Assembly: GCA_050742535.1 (NCBI GenBank)
Contig: JBOGIQ010000182.1
Coordinates: 1 to 11,705, forward strand
From: Gp6-AA40 sp050742535
GTDB lineage: Bacteria > Acidobacteriota > Vicinamibacteria > Vicinamibacterales > UBA2999
Direction of reading: 5' to 3'
Length of the DNA: 11,705 nt
Below the pieces are notes generated by a model. The model was not told the origin of the DNA and ran no database searches. It worked only from the letters and a program-made list of their open reading frames with translations. The position numbers and the translations under genes were made by a program. Of the stretch, positions 5,696-11,705 are shown in pieces (within the stretch, counting starts at the first letter, position 1; every line of letters begins with the position of its first letter).

Positions 5696-6718
5696 ATGCG
5701 CACCACTCTGCTCGTAACCGCTGTTCTGGCCGCACTCGCGGGGGTCGTCCACACGCAGTCCCCGCCCGCTCTGGCGGAACCGCCAGTCCCGTTCGACGTC
5801 TGGCTGGGTGAGCTCATCCGTGAAGCGAACGGGCGCGGATTCAACGAAACGCTGATCGAAGACACCCTGGCCGGCATCGAGCCGCTGCCACGAGTCATCC
5901 AGGCGGACCGCAGCCAGGCAGAGCTCAGCCCCGGCCTCGATCGGTACCTGTCGACCCGAATTACCAGAACGGTCGTCAATCGCGGCCGCGCTCAAGCGAA
6001 AGAACACCGGACCCTGCTCTCACGCATCGAAAAGGAGTACGGCGTCCAGCGGCGGTTCGTCCTGTCCATCTGGGGGATGGAAAGCCGCTTCGGCCGGGTC
6101 ACGGGCCGTGAGCCGATCTTCCGTGCCCTCGCGACGCTTGCCTGGGAGCCGCGCCGCGCGTCCTTCTTCCGCGGCGAGCTGTTCGACGCGCTGACGATGG
6201 TGCAGCGGAAGCATATCGAGGCGAAGAACATGACCGGGTCGTGGGCGGGCGCGATGGGACAGACCCAGTTCATGCCCTCCAGCTACCTGAAATACGCCGT
6301 CGACTTCGACAAGGACGGCAGGCGCGACATCTGGAAGTCGGTGCCGGACGCGCTGGCCTCGATCGCCAACTACCTGAAAGGCTACGGCTGGCAGGAAGGC
6401 GAAACGTGGGGCCGCGAGGTGAAGGTCTCGGGCGCGGCCCGGAAACTGATCGCCGAGGCCGGCGTCGAGATGCGGAAGGAAGGCTGTTTCGCGATCCGCA
6501 ACATGACGGAGCCAAAGAAGCTGTCGGAGTGGACGAAGTGGGGCGTCGTGCGCGCGAATGGCAGGCGGCTGCCGGCGGCCAACATGGACGCGAGCCTCGT
6601 CACGACCGGCGACGACCACACCTTCCTCGTCTACAGGAACTACGAGGCGCTGCTTGGCTACAACTGCGCGCACTACTACGCGCTGTCGGTGGCGATGCTG
6701 GCCGATCGGCTTCAGTAG
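5696..6718 (+). CDS. Lytic murein transglycosylase, MltB type (SLT_2 fold)
   Basis: The 340-residue enzyme cleaves the MurNAc-GlcNAc bond of peptidoglycan to leave 1,6-anhydro-MurNAc ends in the periplasm. An N-terminal signal peptide (MRTTLLVTAVLAALAGVVHT) lacks a lipobox, unlike E. coli MltB, so it should be soluble. The catalytic domain spans about 32-338. Glu129 in WGMESRFG aligns with the MltB catalytic Glu (GVETRWG in E. coli). Other family marks are GSWAGAMGQTQFMPSSYLKY (181-200), then DFDKDGRRDIW and NYLKGYGW. There is no C-terminal peptidoglycan-binding domain. I chose the ATG at 5696 because it opens the signal peptide; 11 extra codons back to a TTG add nothing. It is the only plus-strand gene here, divergent from the iorAB-like operon and convergent with the TldE-like gene, so it is probably expressed alone. 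Confidence 0.92.
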   Translation: MRTTLLVTAVLAALAGVVHTQSPPALAEPPVPFDVWLGELIREANGRGFNETLIEDTLAGIEPLPRVIQADRSQAELSPGLDRYLSTRITRTVVNRGRAQAKEHRTLLSRIEKEYGVQRRFVLSIWGMESRFGRVTGREPIFRALATLAWEPRRASFFRGELFDALTMVQRKHIEAKNMTGSWAGAMGQTQFMPSSYLKYAVDFDKDGRRDIWKSVPDALASIANYLKGYGWQEGETWGREVKVSGAARKLIAEAGVEMRKEGCFAIRNMTEPKKLSEWTKWGVVRANGRRLPAANMDASLVTTGDDHTFLVYRNYEALLGYNCAHYYALSVAMLADRLQ

Positions 6719-6726
6719 CGGCGCTA
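6716..6726. other. Palindrome holding both convergent stop codons
   Basis: TAGCGGCGCTA is a perfect 11-base palindrome. Its left TAG ends the transglycosylase gene on the plus strand, and its right CTA is the TAG stop of the TldE-like gene on the minus strand. Only five bases separate the genes, leaving no room for a dedicated terminator, so the two transcripts must overlap at their 3' ends. Confidence 0.7.
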
Positions 6727-8094
6727 GACGGCGTCGGACAGCGACGTGAAATTGAAGTCGCGGATGCGCAGCGAGGGCATGATCTGGCCGGCTTGCGTGA
6801 GCTCCGAGCGGCCGATGTCTTCCAGCCGATTGAGCATCAGCAGGGGACTTTCGTTCCACCGGAAGTTCTTCAACCCCCGCGTGACCTTTCCTTTTTCGAT
6901 CAGGAACACGCCGTCACGCGTCAGGCCTGTTTGCAGCACCGTGCGCGGATCGAGTGATCGAATGTACCAGAAGTGCGTCACCAGAATTCCACGTTCGCAT
7001 CCGGCGATGATCTCCTCTGTCGTTCTGGTCCCACCGGTCAATGACAGCCCGCCGCTCAGCGGCGTCGGCTGAACGCCCTGCTTCTGCGCCCAGAAGCGGC
7101 TGTAGGCGAGGTTTCTCAGGACGCCTTTCTCGATCCACACGGTTCGTCCGATCGGCAGCCCGTCCAGATCGAAGGGGCGCCCGAGCAACAGCGGGTCAGC
7201 GGGATCCGAGTACAGGGTGACGCGTTCATCGGCGACCTTCTCGCCGATCCGGTTTCCCCCTCCGGACTTTGAGAACGGGCTCCGTCCTTCATCAGCCGTG
7301 CGCGCGTTTAACGCGTTCGACAGGAGTGGAACGAGATCGTTGACCGCCTGCGGCTCGAGCACTGCGGTGTAGAGCCCCGGCGGCATCGCCTGTGGATTTC
7401 GACTGGCGACTGCCTTCTGGGCGGCAATCCGCCCGATTGACGCCGGATCGATCCTGCTCCAGTCGCGCGCGCCACCGCTCGACCACCCGCTCCCAGTCCC
7501 GTCGGGCGTTCGCGACGTCATCGAGAAGGCGGCATCTGTGTTCTGGTGATAGGCGAACAGACCTTTGCTCGTCGCCACGGCAACCGCATTCGCGTTGGCT
7601 TCGAGGAATCCTGCAGTGAATACGGCGCCTGCCGGCTTGCCTGCGGCCGTTGCAGCTTCAACCGCGCGTTTGACCGCCGCGTTCCGCACCTCGGGGTCAA
7701 GGTCCGCTGTGCGTTCAACGAACGCACGAACCGACGGGTAGGCCTGCGGTCCAAGCTCCGGCATCAGCTCCGGGTCTTCGGGTGACAGGCGCGCCAGCGA
7801 GACCGCGAGATCGACGGTCCGTTTCAGCGACTGATCGTCCAGCACGTTCGTCGTCGCCGAGGCGCGACGCCTGCCGACGGTGGCCGTCACGCGCACCGAG
7901 ACGTTCGTCACACCACCTGACGTGGTGATGCTCGAATCCGCAAAGCGAGTGTTGCCCGACCACTCGCTCGTGATGTTGACGCGCGTCTCGTCGGCGGTGC
8001 TCAGCTTCAGGACGCGATCCGCCAGCGCTCTCGCCTCTTCACGCGAGAGGAGCGCCCCGCTCCCGGCCGACGGCCCGCGGTCTTGCGCCCTCAT
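6724..8094 (-). CDS. TldE/PmbA-like subunit of a TldD/TldE metallopeptidase
   Basis: The 456-residue protein is the non-catalytic half of a TldD/TldE pair. In E. coli the heterodimer is a cytoplasmic zinc peptidase that unfolds and cuts small substrates such as the microcin B17 precursor. The N-terminal domain (about 15-230) has SREEARALADRVLKLS and repeated beta segments. The C-terminal domain begins near PPGLYTAVLEPQAV (238-251), and the place where TldD has HExxxH holds NDLVPLL instead, as expected for TldE. The C-terminal part has LSGGLSLTGG, GCERGILVTHFWYIRSLDPR and a final LRIRDFNFTS. The start overlaps the TldD stop as ATGA, so the pair is translationally coupled. Residues 1-14 (MRAQDRGPSAGSGA) look like an extension with no recognisable family pattern. 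No signal peptide or Tat motif is visible, unlike its partner. Confidence 0.87.
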   Translation of the reverse strand: MRAQDRGPSAGSGALLSREEARALADRVLKLSTADETRVNITSEWSGNTRFADSSITTSGGVTNVSVRVTATVGRRRASATTNVLDDQSLKRTVDLAVSLARLSPEDPELMPELGPQAYPSVRAFVERTADLDPEVRNAAVKRAVEAATAAGKPAGAVFTAGFLEANANAVAVATSKGLFAYHQNTDAAFSMTSRTPDGTGSGWSSGGARDWSRIDPASIGRIAAQKAVASRNPQAMPPGLYTAVLEPQAVNDLVPLLSNALNARTADEGRSPFSKSGGGNRIGEKVADERVTLYSDPADPLLLGRPFDLDGLPIGRTVWIEKGVLRNLAYSRFWAQKQGVQPTPLSGGLSLTGGTRTTEEIIAGCERGILVTHFWYIRSLDPRTVLQTGLTRDGVFLIEKGKVTRGLKNFRWNESPLLMLNRLEDIGRSELTQAGQIMPSLRIRDFNFTSLSDAV

Positions 8095-9677
8095 GCCGTT
8101 CGTCTGGTGTTGAGAATCGTCACGCTCCTGAACCGCGCAGGAACGCAGCCGTGACTCACCGAACTGCTTTGCGACGGTTCACCCTTGCCGTCGGAGAACG
8201 TACCGCCAAGCCAGTACGACGACGTGCCGCCAATCATGTCCATGGAATTCCAGAACGCCGGCGTGTTGGCCTGATAGGCGACGTCGCGCAGCATCCCCGC
8301 GATCTTTCCGTTGCGAATCTCGTAGAAAGCCTGTCCCGAGAACTGGAAGTTGTAGCGCTGATGGTCAATCGACCACGAGCCGCGGTTCCTGATGAGGATG
8401 CCGCGGTCGGTTGCGGCCACGATCTGGTTGACTCCGATATCCTGCTCGCCCGGCATGAGTGAGATGTTCGGCATGCGCTGAAACTGCACGCTTCGCCATG
8501 AATCGGCAAACGAGCAGCCGTGCGAGCGCGTCACGCCGGTGAACTTCTGAATCCGGCCTGCGAGATCGCGCGTGGTCTGGTAGTCCTTGAGCACGCCCTT
8601 GTCGACGATGAGCCACTGATCGGCAGGAACACCCTCGTCATCCCACGCGGTGCGGCTCAGCGAGCCCTCCTGCGTGCGATCGGCCTGCACGTTCATGAAC
8701 GCCGGCCCGTACTTGAACTGGCCGAGCATCTGTTCGGGAGGCGCGGCGAACGTGGTGCCGGCGTAATTCGCTTCCTCGCCAAGGACACGATCGAGCTCGG
8801 TGGGATGGCCGATCGATTCGTGAATCGTCAGCCAGAGGTTGGTCGGCTCCAGGATCAGATCCCACGGTCCCGGCTCAACGCTTTTCGCCTTCAGCTTCTC
8901 CACCGCGAGCGACGCCCAGCGCTCGGCGTTGACCGGCATCGCGAGCGACTCGACGTACTCCCAGCCCATCCCGCGCGGAGCCAGCTCTTCCTCGTAGCTC
9001 TGAAAGTCGCCATCGCCGACGGCGGTCGCGCTGAACGACGGACCGACGCGAATGAACGTCTGGGTGACGTTCGTTCCCTCGGAGGTCACCAGCGTCTTGA
9101 TCTCGCGCAGCTGCTGCAGGCTGGAATTGACGAACCGTACACCTTTCGCCTTGAGCGCCGCCTCGTTGGTCGCCAGCAGCAGGGCGACTTTCTCTTCGAG
9201 CGGTACGTCGAGCGGATCGCGTCGCACCGGAGTGATCCAGGTCCCGGTCACCGGCGTGACCGGTGCGAGCTCCACGCGGCGCCGCTGCACCGCCTGCGCG
9301 GCGCGTGACATGAAGGCCGCCTCGAGCGCCGCCCGGCGCACACCGTCCTTCGTCATCTGGCTGGTGGCCGCGAATCCCCAGCAGCCGTTGATCAGCGTGC
9401 GGACACCGATCCCGTACGATTCGGAATCGTTGACACCCTGCACCTGGCGCTCCCGCGTGCTGATGTCCTGCCGCCGATACCGGCCGACGCGGGCGTCCGC
9501 ATAGGACGCGCCGGCGCCACGCGCAGCCGTCAGCGCTTCGTTGGCCAGTTCGAGGACGAATGGATCGGCGCTTGGTGCAGAGAGCTGGCCGCCGATGTCC
9601 ACGCGCAGCTGCGGCGACGCCAGAGCGGCGGCCGTTGCCGCGGTCACTTTCAGGAAGTCACGCCTGGTGGGAGACAT
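8091..9677 (-). CDS. TldD-like zinc metallopeptidase with a Tat signal
   Basis: The 528-residue protein is the catalytic subunit of a TldD/TldE pair. It opens MSPTRRDFLK, a near-consensus Tat motif (T4 R5 R6 D F L K), then VTAATAAALASPQL, so export as a folded protein is predicted. The N-terminal domain covers about 38-265. The zinc site is His286-Glu287-x3-His291 (HESIGH) followed by PTELDRV. Near the C-terminus, GGTFSDGKGEPSQ leads into SHGC, whose Cys511 is a candidate third zinc ligand. A GTG two codons upstream also fits, but the ATG at 9677 puts the Tat arginines at the usual distance; AGGA lies 10 bases before it. The gene follows the kinase gene by 21 bases and overlaps the TldE-like gene by 4. 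The substrate is unknown. Confidence 0.9.
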   Translation of the reverse strand: MSPTRRDFLKVTAATAAALASPQLRVDIGGQLSAPSADPFVLELANEALTAARGAGASYADARVGRYRRQDISTRERQVQGVNDSESYGIGVRTLINGCWGFAATSQMTKDGVRRAALEAAFMSRAAQAVQRRRVELAPVTPVTGTWITPVRRDPLDVPLEEKVALLLATNEAALKAKGVRFVNSSLQQLREIKTLVTSEGTNVTQTFIRVGPSFSATAVGDGDFQSYEEELAPRGMGWEYVESLAMPVNAERWASLAVEKLKAKSVEPGPWDLILEPTNLWLTIHESIGHPTELDRVLGEEANYAGTTFAAPPEQMLGQFKYGPAFMNVQADRTQEGSLSRTAWDDEGVPADQWLIVDKGVLKDYQTTRDLAGRIQKFTGVTRSHGCSFADSWRSVQFQRMPNISLMPGEQDIGVNQIVAATDRGILIRNRGSWSIDHQRYNFQFSGQAFYEIRNGKIAGMLRDVAYQANTPAFWNSMDMIGGTSSYWLGGTFSDGKGEPSQSSSVSHGCVPARFRSVTILNTRRTA

Positions 9678-9698
9678 CGCCACATCATCCTGCTGTCG

Positions 9699-11705
9699 TC
9701 AATCGATTGGCACCTTCGTCGTCAACTCCTCGAACCAGTTCTGCACGACCCTGATTTCCGCTCGCTCGTTACCGATCTCTCCTTTGATGGTGAGAAACCG
9801 CTGATCGTCCGCGGCGACGTCGAAGGCGCGGTGGGCGCCGGGCGTCAGCGGCACCCGGCCAAGCCGCGTTGCGGCGGCCGGCACGAACGCATCGCCCGAA
9901 ACCTGGAAGGCGGCGCTCATGAGCGCCGACTCCGGCCCGACATAGAACAGCTCCCTGCGATTGTGCGCCCACACCGGACGGCTGCCACCCTTCTCCGACA
10001 CCTGCCACTTGCCTTTGCCGACATCTGGAAACGGACGCACGTACACCTCGGACGAGCCGGACTCATCCGATTGATAGGCAATCCACCGCCCGTCACGCGA
10101 CACGACGGGATTCCGCTCTCTGAACGGACTCTCGATCAGTTTTCGAACAGTCTTGTCGTCGACCGACACGATGACGATATCCTCGGCGCTTCTCGCGACA
10201 ATGAACTTTCCGTCCGGCGAGACGTCCGCCTGGTCCAGTGTGCTTGACCCGGCGCTAGCCGCGGCCGATTCCGACACAACCTTCACGGCGTTCCCGGTGC
10301 CGTCCGCAGCCTGGGTGAACAATGCGGCGTCACCATCTCGCGCCGAGGTGAAGACGAGCCGTCCATCGGGCATCCACGCGGGCAGTGAATCGTCGGCTGC
10401 CTCGAACGTCACCCGCGTCGGTGTTTGACGCCCAGGCGGCAACACCCAGATGTCGGCGCCGTCCGTATCCGAATTGCGGATATCGAGCGCGGCGCGCGAC
10501 GCTGAATCGAGTCGAACCGAGAAGAATGTGCGAGGCGGAAGGTCAAGCCGTTCCTCTCTTCCGGCGCGATCGATCCAGACGAGCTGCGACGAGCTGACGT
10601 TGGCCCCCGGGATGTAAATCAGCGTGCCGCCGCGCCCGACGCCGTACTGGATTGCGCCGCCGGCTTCGACGCGAATCCCTTCGACGATCGGCACCGGCGT
10701 CCCCTGCAGCTGCAGATTCGATTCATCGAATTTCACCGCCCACAACGTGCCGGTGCGGATGAAGACCAGGTGTCCCGTTGGCAGCAGCCGGGCGGCAGCG
10801 CCTCGCAGGAGCTTGCGCGAAGTCTTGGTGGCGACGTCGAGCACTGCGACGTCGCCCGCATCGGGACGTGGCGCAGACGTGGTGTAGAGGATGGCGCGCC
10901 CGCCGGCAATGAACTGCGGATACCAGAACCGCTGCCCGTCAGGTGCGGTGGCGAGCTTCGTCGGCGTGCCGCCCGCCGCCGGCACGACGTTGAGCGTCAG
11001 CCCGGCGAGTGCGATCGTGCCGTCCGCGCTCCAGTCGCCTCCGCGAAAATTCTCGGTGAGCTGCGCAATCGTCTCCGCCGGTCCGCCGCGCACCGAGACC
11101 CTTCTCAAGGCATTGTTTGCGAAATAGGCGATCCATTCGCCATCGGGCGAGAAGAACGGAGCCTCGCCTGGCGTCGGATCGCCGACCATCTGCGCTTCGA
11201 ACTGGTCGATTCGTCTCACGAACAGCCGCATGGTGCCACCGCGGGTTGCGCGATAGGCCAGCGTCTGACCATCGGGAGACACCCCGACCATCGTGCCTGC
11301 CGCAAACGGCAGTTGATCGCTTTCGGGAAGCACGAGCGAAAACCGTGTTGCCGCGGCGGGGTCGACGGCCGCCGGGCGCGCGATCGACCAGGTCAGGACG
11401 GCCGCGGCCAACGCAGCGAGGGCAGCCCCCACGGGCCAACGCCAGCTTTTGCGCGGCGCGGGCATCGACGCGGGGACGACTGCCGCGGCCACCGTCTCGA
11501 ATGCGCCGTCCAACGCCAGACGCACATCGCCGATGTCGCGGATCCGCAGTTTGGGATCCTTCTGCAGACACCGCTCGAGGACGGCGCGAATCCGCGGCGG
11601 TGTGGTTGACGGGAGCGCGCTCCATTCGGGCTCGGACTTGAGCACCGTCGCCAGCACTTCGGTGACGTCGCTGCCGGCAAACGTCTGACGACCGCTCAGC
11701 ATCTC
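9699..11705 (-). CDS. Transmembrane Ser/Thr protein kinase with TolB-like propeller, 5' end missing
   Basis: The 668 residues present are the C-terminal part of a eukaryote-type protein kinase. Residues 1-65 are the end of the kinase C-lobe: EMLSGRQTFAG, then the subdomain XI stretch CLQKDPKLRIRD with its conserved Arg, then DVRLALDG. ATP-binding and catalytic loops lie beyond the right edge. A Pro/Ala linker precedes one membrane helix (WPVGAALAALAAAVLTW, about 90-106). The rest is a predicted extracytoplasmic beta-propeller of PD40/TolB-type repeats with SPDG or SRDG turns (GVSPDGQTLAYRA, FFSPDGEWIAYFA, WMPDGRLVFTS, DVSPDGKFIVARS, VVSRDGRWIAYQS). Such kinases are very common in Acidobacteriota, where the propeller is assumed to sense an unknown ligand. 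Nothing here indicates the target. The frame is continuous up to base 11705, so the ATG at 11702 is an internal Met. Confidence 0.93.
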   Translation of the reverse strand, partial: EMLSGRQTFAGSDVTEVLATVLKSEPEWSALPSTTPPRIRAVLERCLQKDPKLRIRDIGDVRLALDGAFETVAAAVVPASMPAPRKSWRWPVGAALAALAAAVLTWSIARPAAVDPAAATRFSLVLPESDQLPFAAGTMVGVSPDGQTLAYRATRGGTMRLFVRRIDQFEAQMVGDPTPGEAPFFSPDGEWIAYFANNALRRVSVRGGPAETIAQLTENFRGGDWSADGTIALAGLTLNVVPAAGGTPTKLATAPDGQRFWYPQFIAGGRAILYTTSAPRPDAGDVAVLDVATKTSRKLLRGAAARLLPTGHLVFIRTGTLWAVKFDESNLQLQGTPVPIVEGIRVEAGGAIQYGVGRGGTLIYIPGANVSSSQLVWIDRAGREERLDLPPRTFFSVRLDSASRAALDIRNSDTDGADIWVLPPGRQTPTRVTFEAADDSLPAWMPDGRLVFTSARDGDAALFTQAADGTGNAVKVVSESAAASAGSSTLDQADVSPDGKFIVARSAEDIVIVSVDDKTVRKLIESPFRERNPVVSRDGRWIAYQSDESGSSEVYVRPFPDVGKGKWQVSEKGGSRPVWAHNRRELFYVGPESALMSAAFQVSGDAFVPAAATRLGRVPLTPGAHRAFDVAADDQRFLTIKGEIGNERAEIRVVQNWFEELTTKVPID

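Noticed and set aside
5536..5979. N-terminal extension of the 2Fe-2S subunit to 313 residues
   Set aside because: The added part resembles no ferredoxin-type subunit, runs antisense through the start of the transglycosylase gene, and the normal family start is MPFTLNVNGK at 5535.
9678..9683. GTG start two codons upstream for the TldD-like gene
   Set aside because: Possible, with AGGA four bases before it, but the ATG gives a cleaner Tat leader. The difference is two residues and does not affect the call.
1..11705. CRISPR arrays, tRNA or rRNA genes, insertion sequences, phage or defence genes
   Set aside because: No spaced direct repeats, cloverleaf sequences, transposase-like frames or defence domains were seen. 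All gaps between genes are 160 bases or shorter.

Overview
The window reads as ordinary chromosome from a high-GC bacterium, most likely an acidobacterium of the Vicinamibacteria type. This is inferred from gene content: a Ser/Thr kinase fused to a TolB-like propeller, a Tat-exported TldD, a PQQ dehydrogenase paired with a diheme cytochrome c, and short intergenic palindromes of a kind I associate with that group. No phylogeny could be run. There are nine protein genes, two of them cut by the window edges. I see no tRNA, rRNA, CRISPR array, IS element or phage gene. No gene-free gap exceeds 160 bases.

Left block (1-5535, all minus strand, read right to left): a 2Fe-2S subunit and a Tat-exported molybdopterin subunit of the xanthine dehydrogenase/isoquinoline oxidoreductase family (iorAB-like), a candidate intrinsic terminator, a secreted diheme cytochrome c, a secreted PQQ-dependent alcohol dehydrogenase, and the first 28 codons of a probable uroporphyrinogen-III synthase running off the left edge. 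Both oxidoreductases carry export signals and a cytochrome c lies between them. The simplest reading is a periplasmic oxidation module: the quinoprotein oxidises an alcohol, the molybdoenzyme may oxidise the aldehyde, and electrons go to cytochrome c. The PQQ enzyme has the Asp-x-Asp pair that marks lanthanide-dependent members of its family. This is the most testable prediction in the window.

Middle (5536-6718): a 160-base divergent intergenic region holds a 9-bp GC-rich hairpin and weak promoter candidates. It is followed by a plus-strand MltB-type lytic transglycosylase with catalytic Glu129. That gene ends five bases from the convergent tldE-like gene.

Right block (6724-11705, minus strand): the C-terminal two thirds or so of a receptor-like Ser/Thr kinase (end of kinase lobe, one membrane helix, propeller), then after 21 bases a TldD-like metallopeptidase with a Tat signal and HExxxH motif, then a TldE/PmbA-like partner starting in a 4-base ATGA overlap. 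The spacing suggests one operon.

No wholly new system is evident. The points most worth checking are the lanthanide signature, the coupled periplasmic oxidation module, the Tat-exported TldD/TldE pair, a heptanucleotide repeat that forms part of a signal peptide, and several intergenic palindromes that may be dispersed repeats.
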